This document shows positions 27,902 through 35,691 of a DNA stretch of 64,000 nucleotides, piece after piece. How positions within the stretch are numbered: position 1 is the stretch's first letter; every line of letters begins with the position of its first letter. The stretch covers positions 1-64,000 of the forward strand of contig JADKAJ010000006.1 of the NCBI GenBank assembly GCA_016719165.1, given 5' to 3'. The notes under the pieces were generated by a model. The model had not been told where the DNA came from and did not search any database. It saw only the letters and a list, made by a program, of their open reading frames with translations. The stretch comes from Chitinophagaceae bacterium. GTDB taxonomy: Bacteria; Bacteroidota; Bacteroidia; Chitinophagales; Chitinophagaceae. A program made the translations under genes and the position numbers.

Positions 27902-29683
27902 TTGAAGGCGGCTTGTCATATATTAGTCTTTCTGATCTTTAGTTTCTCCTTATACGCACAACAGTATTATGTTCGCGGCGAGGTAAAGGATGAATCAGGG
28001 AATATTTTGCAAAATGTTACAATCAGGCAATATAAGACTGGTTATATTTTCAGAAGTGGTTCGGCGGGTACATTTGGCATTGTGGCAAATCATCAGGTAG
28101 ATACATTCAGCTTCTCGCTGGTGGGGTATCGTACAGAGACTTTGGTAGTTGATGCTGAACATTATGTAAATGTCAAACTCAGGTTACTCCCGGCATCGGT
28201 TTCTAATTCCAGAAGAGATAAATTATCTTCCTTTACCAAAGACCTTGGAAAAGAGGAGCAAAAAAAATGGTTTACAGGTGATGAAACTTATGCAAGCTTA
28301 CTGGAGAATCATTTTGTGAATGCCAAACGGTTTCCCAATACCGGTATGTCTTTAAATGTCGACAGAGCTTCATATAGTAATATCCGCAGATTCATTACAC
28401 TCAACTCAATGGTTCCCCCTGATGCAGTGCGTATTGAGGAAATGCTCAATTATTTTAATCTAAATTATCATGAACCAGCTGCCAATGAACTTTTTCATTT
28501 AAAAACTACATTAAGCAGCTGCCCCTGGAATCAGGATAATCAATTATTTTATATTGATCTCTCATCCAGAAAACTGAACCTGGATACATTGCCACCAAGT
28601 CATCTTGTTTTTTTAATTGATGTATCGGGTTCCATGGATATGCCAAACCGGTTGCCTTTACTGCAATCAGCTTTTCGGTTATTGGTAAATAATCTTCGGG
28701 ACAAAGACTCAGTTGCAATTGTGGTCTATGGTGGAGTTACGGGTGTCATGTTAAATACCACCAGTGGTGGTGAAAAGGAAATCATACTGAAAGCCATTGA
28801 TGAATTGACACCTGGTGGCTCTACGCCGGGTGAATCGGGTATAAAGCTGGCGTATAGTGTGGCAAGGAATCATTTTATTAAAGGAGGAAACAACCGGGTA
28901 ATTCTTGCCACGGATGGTGATTTTAATGTTGGCTTAAAAACGGAAACGGAACTGGATGAAATGATCACTGCTCAGCGGGAATCAGGTGTTTATCTAACCT
29001 GTTTGGGTGTGGGTATGGGCAACTATAAAGATTCAAAAATCCACCTGTTGGCAGAAAAAGGGAATGGCAATTTTGCTTATCTCGACAATTTTAAGGAGGC
29101 AGAGAAAGTATTACTGAAAGAATTTACACAGACACTTTATTCGGTAGCCGATGATGTATACATGAATGTAGAGTTCAATCCCGAATATGTGAAAGATTAC
29201 CGCCTGGTGGGTTTTGATAATAAGGTCGGGGCTTTACGGGATTCTTTATCAATCATCGAAGGAGGAGAAATTGGCTCTGGTCATTCTATGATTGCGATGT
29301 TCGAGCTAGTGCCTACTGAAATTAATAAAGGTGCTATTAAGGATAATTTTACTACCGGCAAACTGACTGATATTAAATTACAATACCGCCATCCAAATGA
29401 TACTACACATCATTATTTCAATTATACAAGCCGCTTTGATTTTATACCATTTGCAGAAATAGATAAGTGCTATCATTTTTCAGCATCAGTAGCTATGTTT
29501 GGTTCTTTGCTCCGCAGTTCTCCATTTGTTAAAAATATTGGCTGGAACGAGGTGGTAACACTGGCACAATCATCCTCCGGGAACAATGATCTCCTGCAAA
29601 AGGAGTTCATAACACTGGTTCAACAGGCGAAAACACTTTATTCAAAAGTGAAAAAGAAAAAAAGCGGAGGAGCAAACTGGTGA
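27902..29683 (+). CDS. Exported von Willebrand factor A-domain protein (YfbK-like)
   Basis: About 593 aa if read from the TTG at 27902, which places a start directly before the signal peptide (cleavage near LYAQ); a TTG at 27875 in the same frame is possible and no in-frame ATG exists nearby. Order: carboxypeptidase-regulatory-like beta domain about 20-95, the vWF-associated segment with TGMSLNVDRASYSNIRRF, vWA domain with the metal site DVSGSMD near 240 and ATDGDFNVG, and the C-terminal DUF3520-like part. Function unknown; such proteins bind ligands through a Mg2+-dependent site in the envelope. Its stop is one base from that of dnaJ, which runs the other way. Confidence 0.88.
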   Translation: MKAACHILVFLIFSFSLYAQQYYVRGEVKDESGNILQNVTIRQYKTGYIFRSGSAGTFGIVANHQVDTFSFSLVGYRTETLVVDAEHYVNVKLRLLPASVSNSRRDKLSSFTKDLGKEEQKKWFTGDETYASLLENHFVNAKRFPNTGMSLNVDRASYSNIRRFITLNSMVPPDAVRIEEMLNYFNLNYHEPAANELFHLKTTLSSCPWNQDNQLFYIDLSSRKLNLDTLPPSHLVFLIDVSGSMDMPNRLPLLQSAFRLLVNNLRDKDSVAIVVYGGVTGVMLNTTSGGEKEIILKAIDELTPGGSTPGESGIKLAYSVARNHFIKGGNNRVILATDGDFNVGLKTETELDEMITAQRESGVYLTCLGVGMGNYKDSKIHLLAEKGNGNFAYLDNFKEAEKVLLKEFTQTLYSVADDVYMNVEFNPEYVKDYRLVGFDNKVGALRDSLSIIEGGEIGSGHSMIAMFELVPTEINKGAIKDNFTTGKLTDIKLQYRHPNDTTHHYFNYTSRFDFIPFAEIDKCYHFSASVAMFGSLLRSSPFVKNIGWNEVVTLAQSSSGNNDLLQKEFITLVQQAKTLYSKVKKKKSGGANW

Positions 29684-29684
29684 T

Positions 29685-30854
29685 TTAAGAAAAAATTTCT
29701 TTTATTTTATCAAAGAAATTTTTGTCATTCTTATCTGGATGAGGCTTGAAGTTAGGGGAATGACTAAGTTTTTCCAGTGCAGCTTTTTCTTCAGCACTCA
29801 GATGCTGAGGTGTCCACACACTTACTTGTATAAGCTGATCACCCTTTTCGTAGGAGTTTACAGCAGGAAATCCTTTTCCTTTTAACCGGAATATCTTTCC
29901 GCTTTGTGTGCCGGGGGGTATTTTTATTTTGGCCCTGCCATCAATTGTGGGCACTTCTACCTGGGTGCCGAAGACGGCATCAGTAAATGAAAGATGCAGT
30001 TCGTAAGCAACATTCAATCCTTCACGATGTAATTCTTTATGCGGTTCTTCTTCTATAAGAATAATGAGATCACCCGGCATGCCTCCTCTTTCTCCGGCAT
30101 TGCCTTTCCCATTTACATTCATCTGCATACCTTCCTGAACACCTGCTGGTATGTCAATACTCACTGTTTCCTCACCATATACACGGCCTTCACCTTTACA
30201 ACTGGTACATTTTGCAGTAACCGTTGTTCCTTCCCCATTACAAGTGGGGCATGTCGTTACAGTTTGCATTTGTCCCAGAAACGTATTTTGCACCCGCCTT
30301 ACCTGCCCACTACCACCACAAGTGCCACAGGTTTGCACACTACCTTTATCTTTGGCCCCGCTGCCACTGCAGGCAGAGCATATAACATGCTTTTTAACTT
30401 TGATATTCTTTGTAACGCCTTTGGCAATCTCTTCATATGTCAATTTTAATTTGACACGAAGGTTACTTCCTCTTACACCTCGACTTCTTTGTCCGCCGCG
30501 GCCTCCACGTTGGGCGCCACCAAAGAAATTTCCAAAAAGATCTTCACCGAAAATATCTCCGAACTGGCTGAAAATATCATCCATATTCATACCTGCGCCA
30601 CCTCCACCAAAACCACCCCTGCCATTGCCGGCCACCCCTGCATGACCATAGCGGTCATATTGAGCTTTTTTATCAGTATCGCTTAATACCTCATATGCTT
30701 CTGCCGCTTCTTTAAATTTTTCTTCCGCCGCCTTATCTCCAGGGTTCCTGTCCGGGTGATATTGCATAGCAACCTTACGGTATGCTTTCTTAATTTCATC
30801 TGCAGATGCTGTTTTGCTTACTCCCAGTATTTCGTAATAATCTCTTTTTGACAT
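29685..30854 (-). CDS. dnaJ: Chaperone DnaJ (Hsp40)
   Basis: A 389-aa full-length class A J-protein: J domain 1-70 with H33-P34-D35, a glycine/phenylalanine-rich linker (GRGGFGGGGAG) at about 75-125, four CxxCxGxG zinc-binding motifs between about 150 and 215, and the C-terminal substrate-binding domains. It hands unfolded clients to DnaK and stimulates its ATPase. It follows grpE with a 36-bp gap in the same direction, so the two form an operon; dnaK is not in the window. Confidence 0.97.
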   Translation of the reverse strand: MSKRDYYEILGVSKTASADEIKKAYRKVAMQYHPDRNPGDKAAEEKFKEAAEAYEVLSDTDKKAQYDRYGHAGVAGNGRGGFGGGGAGMNMDDIFSQFGDIFGEDLFGNFFGGAQRGGRGGQRSRGVRGSNLRVKLKLTYEEIAKGVTKNIKVKKHVICSACSGSGAKDKGSVQTCGTCGGSGQVRRVQNTFLGQMQTVTTCPTCNGEGTTVTAKCTSCKGEGRVYGEETVSIDIPAGVQEGMQMNVNGKGNAGERGGMPGDLIILIEEEPHKELHREGLNVAYELHLSFTDAVFGTQVEVPTIDGRAKIKIPPGTQSGKIFRLKGKGFPAVNSYEKGDQLIQVSVWTPQHLSAEEKAALEKLSHSPNFKPHPDKNDKNFFDKIKEIFS

Positions 30855-30890
30855 TTGCCGTATTAACCAATTAATTAATAAACTGTTTCT

Positions 30891-31463
30891 CTACTTTCCT
30901 ACGACCACTTTTGCATGGCGGATGATTTTATCATTGAGGTAATATCCTTTTACCACTTCGTCCACTACTTTACCTTTCATATCTGCTGCAGGAGCAGGTA
31001 TTTCAGTAATAGCTTCGTGTAGGTCAGGATTAAATTCTTTATTCAGGGTTTCCATTGGTTTAGCACCCCTTGACTGCAAAGTGCTTCGAAGTTTATTAAA
31101 TACTAATAATACACCTTCTTTGATCGCTTCAGAATTATTATTTGTTTCTAACTGTTTTTGAGCCCTGTCGCAATCATCCAATACATCTAACAAATCAGTT
31201 ATCACTTCTTTTCCGGCAGTTTGTATCAGCTCGATTCTTTCTTTGGCATTTCGCCGTTTAAAATTATCAAACTCTGCTACTAATCTCAGGTATTTGTCCT
31301 TTGATTCTTCCAACTCAGTTCTGAGTTTCTCTAACTCAGATTCCTCTGATACCGGCTCATTTAAGTGCGTAGTGCCACTAAGATTTTCATCAGTGTTGAT
31401 ATCAAGTCCTGAATTATTGTCCGGGAGTGTGCTTTCCTGCTGCTTCATATCTTTTTCTGCCAT
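30891..31463 (-). CDS. grpE: Nucleotide exchange factor GrpE
   Basis: About 190 aa from the ATG at 31463 (an upstream in-frame start at 31511 would overlap the promoter). An acidic disordered N-terminus leads into a long coiled coil (about 50-100) with KYLRLVAEFDNFKRR and NAKERIELIQTAGKEV, then the beta-wing that opens DnaK for ADP release (HEAITEIPAPAADMKGKVVDEVVKGY, given in parts: HEAITEIPAP and VVKGYYLNDK). First gene of the grpE-dnaJ operon. Confidence 0.95.
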   Translation of the reverse strand: MAEKDMKQQESTLPDNNSGLDINTDENLSGTTHLNEPVSEESELEKLRTELEESKDKYLRLVAEFDNFKRRNAKERIELIQTAGKEVITDLLDVLDDCDRAQKQLETNNNSEAIKEGVLLVFNKLRSTLQSRGAKPMETLNKEFNPDLHEAITEIPAPAADMKGKVVDEVVKGYYLNDKIIRHAKVVVGK

Positions 31464-31481
31464 TTTTGTACAAATTGTTTG

Positions 31482-31511
31482 CAAAGGTAAGGTTGTCAAG
31501 AATATTGCCAA
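31482..31511 (-). promoter_or_regulatory. Promoter of the grpE-dnaJ operon
   Basis: On the minus strand TTG (31511-31509), a 19-bp spacer and TACCTTTG (31489-31482) fit the Bacteroidota consensus TTTG / TAnnTTTG with a perfect -7 box. Transcription would start about 10-15 bp before the chosen grpE ATG at 31463. No CIRCE inverted repeat is visible, so heat control through HrcA is not supported here. Confidence 0.6.
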
Positions 31512-31651
31512 CCGTGGATTTGGGACAAAATGACCTGTAATTGAGGGTCAGGGAGTCTGAACGTCAGGGGTTTTGGAAGGTTTTTTTTCACCTTTTGTAC
31601 CAGCTGCCTGATTCCCGGTCTTTTACTTCTTTCCTCTATCTTCGCCGCTTT

Positions 31652-32824
31652 ATGAACAAAGTTTACCTGAAAAGAAAAATCTCTCCCCGGGTTGCCAATG
31701 GCCACCCCTGGATATTCAATAATGAAGTGGAGAAGATAGAGGGTGATGTACAGGGTGGGGATGTGGTAGAAGTGTTAGACCATGATAAAAAATTTATCGG
31801 GAAAGGGTATATTAATCCTAAATCACAAATACTGGTTAGGCTGCTGACCAGAACCAGAACAGATGAAATAAATGACCAATATTTCATTGAACAAATAAGT
31901 AAATGCTGGGAATACCGTAAAAGAATTGGATATACAGAAAACTGCCGGCTTGTTTTTGGAGAAGCAGATTCATTGCCCCAGCTCATTATCGATAAGTTCA
32001 ATGATTATTTTGTTATACAGACACTGGCCCTGGGGATTGATGTCTGGAAAACGGCCATTGTAAATGCCCTCAATACAATTTTTCAACCTCATGGTATTTA
32101 TGAACGCAATGATGTGCCCGTTAGAGAGTTGGAGGGATTGCCACAACAAAAGGGATTTTTATCAGCATCATTTGATACGAAAATTATTATCAACGAGAAT
32201 GGCTTGAAATTTCATGTTGATGTTGAAAATGGTCAGAAGACAGGTTATTTTCTGGACCAGCAGGATAACCGGAGAGCAATCCAGCATATTGTAAAAGGGG
32301 CGGATGTGCTCGGTGCTTTTACCTATACTGGCACTTTTGAAATACATGCTGCACAGTATGGAGCAAAATCTGTTTTAGGGCTTGATATTTCAGAAAATGC
32401 AGTAGCCCAGGCCAATAGAAATGCTGAATTGAATGGAGTGCAGGACAGGTGCAGGTTTGAAACTGCCAATGCCTTTGATGTTTTAAAACAGTGGGGAAAA
32501 GACGGAAGACAATATGATGTAGTAATGCTTGATCCGCCGGCTTTTACAAAGAGCCGGGAAACGATACAAAAAGCAATAACCGGTTATAAGGAGATTAATC
32601 TTCGGGGGATGAAATTGGTAAAGCCAGGAGGCTTTTTGGTAACATCTTCCTGTACCAATCTTGTTAATCCTGAATTGTTTTTACAAACAATAGAAATGGC
32701 GGCCAAAGATGTGAGAAGAAAAATAAGACAAGTGACTTTTCAAACACAGTCATCAGACCATCCCATTATCTGGGGTATGGACAATACTCAATACCTGAAA
32801 TTTCTTATAGTGCAGGTACAATAA
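31652..32824 (+). CDS. rlmI: 23S rRNA m5C methyltransferase, RlmI-like
   Basis: About 390 aa from the ATG at 31652; the in-frame extension upstream to 31541 has no family resemblance. N-terminal PUA RNA-binding domain (about 1-70, VANGHPWIFNNEVEKIEG), a central EEHEE-like region, and a C-terminal Rossmann methyltransferase with SAM motif DVLGAFTYTGTFEIHAA near 220-236, acidic motif GLDISENAV, catalytic motif MLDPPAFTKSR and the Cys-containing TSSCTNLV. RlmI methylates C5 of a cytosine of 23S rRNA (C1962 in E. coli). The exact target here is inferred. Confidence 0.88.
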   Translation: MNKVYLKRKISPRVANGHPWIFNNEVEKIEGDVQGGDVVEVLDHDKKFIGKGYINPKSQILVRLLTRTRTDEINDQYFIEQISKCWEYRKRIGYTENCRLVFGEADSLPQLIIDKFNDYFVIQTLALGIDVWKTAIVNALNTIFQPHGIYERNDVPVRELEGLPQQKGFLSASFDTKIIINENGLKFHVDVENGQKTGYFLDQQDNRRAIQHIVKGADVLGAFTYTGTFEIHAAQYGAKSVLGLDISENAVAQANRNAELNGVQDRCRFETANAFDVLKQWGKDGRQYDVVMLDPPAFTKSRETIQKAITGYKEINLRGMKLVKPGGFLVTSSCTNLVNPELFLQTIEMAAKDVRRKIRQVTFQTQSSDHPIIWGMDNTQYLKFLIVQVQ

Positions 32825-32842
32825 AAAATAGAAACAAAGTAT

Positions 32843-33187
32843 TTAACGGGAAACCTGGAACTTACCGGACTCAATGATTTTGCCGGTCATATCTACAAGG
32901 TGATAAATGTAAATACCACGAATAAAGTCATTCAGGTTAATAGTAAATTTATCTGGAATATTTTGTGTTTCGAACATTTTCTTGCCTAACACTCCGTTAT
33001 AGATCTGAACAGTTAGTCCTTTTCTAAAATTATTCTGTAAATCAAAAGTAATATACGAAGTAGCTGGATTGGGGTATAACTTTACAATCCTGTCTCCATC
33101 ACCAGAAGGATTTGTTCTTGAAGGCTGACCCGCTGAATTGAGTGCAATCAACAGAATAAAGGATAATATGGGTAGAATCCGTCTCAA
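32843..33187 (-). CDS. Signal peptide plus stand-alone T9SS type A sorting domain
   Basis: A 114-aa protein. The signal peptide (about 1-20, cleavage near NSAG) is followed by only about 15 linker residues and then a complete type A sorting domain: IVKLYPNPATSYITFDL, VQIYNGVLGKKMFE and a closing GIYIYHLVDMTGKIIESGKFQV. There is no cargo domain. Either this is the remnant of a larger secreted protein or the sorting domain is exported by itself. Upstream DNA on the same strand (33188-33323) shows no in-frame cargo remnant. A 23-bp palindrome lies 58 bp upstream. Confidence 0.85.
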   Translation of the reverse strand: MRRILPILSFILLIALNSAGQPSRTNPSGDGDRIVKLYPNPATSYITFDLQNNFRKGLTVQIYNGVLGKKMFETQNIPDKFTINLNDFIRGIYIYHLVDMTGKIIESGKFQVSR

Positions 33188-33244
33188 CGAAACAAATTTA
33201 CTTTTATTATTCGAAAAATAGGCCTAATTTTTTATCTGTGCAAC

Positions 33245-33267
33245 GTAAAACTACGATATAGTTTTAC
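33245..33267. repeat. Perfect 9-bp inverted repeat upstream of the sorting-domain gene
   Basis: GTAAAACTA, loop CGATA, TAGTTTTAC. No T-run follows on either strand, so it is not a standard terminator. On the minus strand the second arm contains TAGTTTTA, close to a -7 box for the downstream gene, so an operator overlapping its promoter is possible. Confidence 0.4.
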
Positions 33268-33323
33268 ATACTCTTAATCAATGACTTAGAGTTGACAGAT
33301 CAAGCAATTTTAACGAAGTCTTA

Positions 33324-33791
33324 TCAGAGGTTATTTAGCACGGCATTAATCTTTTCAAAATCAGGTACATCGCCGGCGCTTTCCAGTACTTCTGCGTATT
33401 GAATATTTCCTTTTTTGTCAATTACAAAAGCTGATCGCTTGGACACACCTTTCATGTTCAGAATCCAATCTTTGTAAATAGTTTCAAAGCTCCCGGAAAC
33501 CTCTTTATTGAAATCACTGAGGAGTGGAAAGTTGAATTGTTGTTCTTCTTTGAATTTGGCCAGTGTAAATACTGAGTCTACTGATATGCCAAACACTTTG
33601 GCATTGGCATTATTATAAAGTGCAATATTATCACGAACAGCGCAAAGTTCTTTTGTACAGACACTGGTAAATGCTTGCGGGAAAAACAGCAAAAGGACAT
33701 TGTTGCCTTTTTGTTCAGAAAGCTTTACCGGGTTTTTATCGCTATCGAATAAAGTAAAATCTGGTGCAGCCTGACCAATTTGGATACTCAT
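33324..33791 (-). CDS. Peroxiredoxin, PrxQ/Bcp type
   Basis: A 155-aa cytoplasmic thioredoxin-fold peroxidase. The peroxidatic Cys45 lies in FTSVCTKELC and Cys50 five residues later is the typical resolving cysteine of the PrxQ/Bcp group (C-x4-C). The preceding Phe-Phe-Pro and the following Arg (VRDN) match the active site. It reduces peroxides with electrons from thioredoxin. A single gene on the minus strand, divergent from aqpZ. Confidence 0.9.
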   Translation of the reverse strand: MSIQIGQAAPDFTLFDSDKNPVKLSEQKGNNVLLLFFPQAFTSVCTKELCAVRDNIALYNNANAKVFGISVDSVFTLAKFKEEQQFNFPLLSDFNKEVSGSFETIYKDWILNMKGVSKRSAFVIDKKGNIQYAEVLESAGDVPDFEKINAVLNNL

Positions 33792-33908
33792 TATTTTGAA
33801 TTAAATGAAAGTAAAAATTATTTATATTCGTTTACCCTCACAGAAACAAACAATAAGTAAAATGGTTCATGTCAGTAGTTTCTTTTTTTCAACCAAAACA
33901 ATTTATTT

Positions 33909-34610
33909 ATGAAAAAGCTTTTAGCAGAATTAATCGGAACATTCTCCCTGGTTCTTTTTGGATGCGGTGCAGCGGTAGTTTCCGGGGTATCCACATCCGG
34001 ACCTTCCGGAATTGGTTTGCTGGGAATTTCTTTTGCTTTCGGCCTCGCTGTGGTAGCAATGGCTTATGCAATAGGCGGTATTTCAGGCTGCCATATTAAC
34101 CCGGCGATTACAATCTCTATGTTGGTTGCAGGAAAAATTAAAGCAGGAGAAGCAATACAATACATTCTTGGGCAATTAACCGGTGCAACGCTGGCAGCGG
34201 GAGTATTATATGTAATACAGAAAGGTTCACCCGGTTTTTCAATGGGCGAATGGGCTCTTGGATCCAACGGTTGGGGAGAAGGTTATCTTGGCGGTTACAA
34301 TATGACTTCTGCTTTTATTACGGAAGCCGTACTGACTTTCCTTTTCCTGTTTGTAATTTTTGGCACTACTTCAAAATGGGGCAATGGTACCATGGCGGGC
34401 CTTTCAATAGGCTTAACACTGGTGTTGATCCATCTTGTTGCTATTCCGGTTACTGGTACATCTGTCAATCCGGCCCGTAGCTTTGGCCCGGCTGTTTTTG
34501 CACAGGGAAAAGCATTAACCCAGTTATGGCTTTTTATAGTTGCCCCTATTGTTGGAGGAGTAGCGGCTGCATTGGTTTGGAAGGGATTGTTTGAAACGAA
34601 AGGGGAGTAA
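33909..34610 (+). CDS. aqpZ: Aquaporin Z-like water channel
   Basis: A 233-aa inner-membrane protein with six membrane segments and the two NPA half-helices of the aquaporin pore: HINPAIT at N64-P65-A66 and VNPARS at N187-P188-A189-R190, the Arg being part of the selectivity filter. Length and N-terminus (KKLLAELIGTFSLVLFGCG) fit the water-selective AqpZ branch rather than glycerol channels, which are longer. A monocistronic gene ended by a strong terminator. Confidence 0.94.
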   Translation: MKKLLAELIGTFSLVLFGCGAAVVSGVSTSGPSGIGLLGISFAFGLAVVAMAYAIGGISGCHINPAITISMLVAGKIKAGEAIQYILGQLTGATLAAGVLYVIQKGSPGFSMGEWALGSNGWGEGYLGGYNMTSAFITEAVLTFLFLFVIFGTTSKWGNGTMAGLSIGLTLVLIHLVAIPVTGTSVNPARSFGPAVFAQGKALTQLWLFIVAPIVGGVAAALVWKGLFETKGE

Positions 34611-34631
34611 TTTTTAATACAATAAGACAGG

Positions 34632-34662
34632 AAGAGCAATTGTAATGATTGCTCTTTTTTTT
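34632..34662 (+). terminator. Rho-independent terminator of aqpZ
   Basis: AAGAGCAAT and ATTGCTCTT pair in a 9-bp stem with a 7-base loop, followed by a run of six further T after the stem. It lies 22 bp after the aqpZ stop and points only in the plus direction. Confidence 0.85.
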
Positions 34663-34675
34663 ACTAAGAGATAAG

Positions 34676-35689
34676 TCAGAATTTCGGACAAAGAAGATAA
34701 CCTTCATTTCTTTTCAGGAAACCGATATAAGAAACAGAGAGTTCAAAACCTCCCCGCCCATAGCTTGAAGGCTTCAATTTTGAAATGTTGACATCATAAC
34801 TGAGTGCAACAGAAAAAGGATTATAATCTAATTTTATCACTGGTATCAAAGCATCATTCCAACGCAAAAAACCACCAGCATGTATAGTGTATGCCGGATT
34901 ATCCGGGTCTTCACCTAATTTTAAACCATACATGACGCCAGCCATAGTTTCAGAAAAACTACCTTGCATGGATTGGTCAGCCTGTAATGTCATGTAAGCA
35001 TAATCAGATACGCCAAAACGTAAGCCGCCGGAGAAAACCCATTTAGGATATAATTCTATATTGGCATTTCTATAAAATGAGGTATTGGGCCTGTTGAAAT
35101 GGTGATAAGCAACGCCGACATAGAAATTATTATTTGGATTGTAATTGAGATTTGAATTATAACTCATCCCGACACTTCCATCCAGATAGCTGTATTTTGT
35201 ATTGGCTAAATTTTCCCCTAATCCTCCGTTATCATATTGACTATTGGTCGTCATTTTCGATGGATCAAATCTTCGTTGCACCAGGCCACCCATAAAACCC
35301 AATGACAGGTAACGGTTATTTTCAGTGCTTAAAGATTTATGATAATTCAATGCGGGTAAAATATGCGTTGAGGTCCAGCCAATAGTACCAGCCCTGTCAT
35401 ATAAAACCTGCATACCTACAGTAACAAAGTCGTTTACTTTTCCAACAGGCATTTTATATTCAGCATTTACGGAACCGGTTTTGTAAGCATTCGTCACACT
35501 GTTCCACTGATCCCTGTACACGGCCTGCACCCTTACATCACCTGTGAAAATACCTGCCAGGGAAGGGTTTCTCCACAATGGGGCTTCAAAGAATTGAGAA
35601 AAATGAATATCCTGTGACGATACTGCCAACTGTGAAAAGAAGGCTGTAAAAAGCAAGCTGATATATTTTATCGTTAACTTCAGTTTCAT
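34676..35689 (-). CDS. PorP/SprF family type IX secretion outer-membrane protein (second copy)
   Basis: A 337-aa protein with signal peptide (cleavage near AVSSQ), the family opening DIHFSQFFEAPLWRNPSLAG and YRDQWNSV, and a strand-rich barrel ending LLCPKF (compare SMCPSFKY in the 21.1-kb copy). The start codon is only 2 bp after the stop of the giant PKD protein, so translation is probably coupled. As with the first pair, the client comes first and the PorP/SprF partner second. Confidence 0.92.
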   Translation of the reverse strand: MKLKLTIKYISLLFTAFFSQLAVSSQDIHFSQFFEAPLWRNPSLAGIFTGDVRVQAVYRDQWNSVTNAYKTGSVNAEYKMPVGKVNDFVTVGMQVLYDRAGTIGWTSTHILPALNYHKSLSTENNRYLSLGFMGGLVQRRFDPSKMTTNSQYDNGGLGENLANTKYSYLDGSVGMSYNSNLNYNPNNNFYVGVAYHHFNRPNTSFYRNANIELYPKWVFSGGLRFGVSDYAYMTLQADQSMQGSFSETMAGVMYGLKLGEDPDNPAYTIHAGGFLRWNDALIPVIKLDYNPFSVALSYDVNISKLKPSSYGRGGFELSVSYIGFLKRNEGYLLCPKF

Positions 35690-35691
35690 AG

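Noticed and set aside
30151..30645. Open frame of 164 codons on the plus strand inside dnaJ
   Set aside because: It is antisense to the zinc-finger and Gly-rich parts of dnaJ; its Cys/Pro-rich composition follows from that.
31482..31511. Heat-shock CIRCE operator at grpE
   Set aside because: No TTAGCACTC-N9-GAGTGCTAA-like inverted repeat is present; only a standard promoter is seen.
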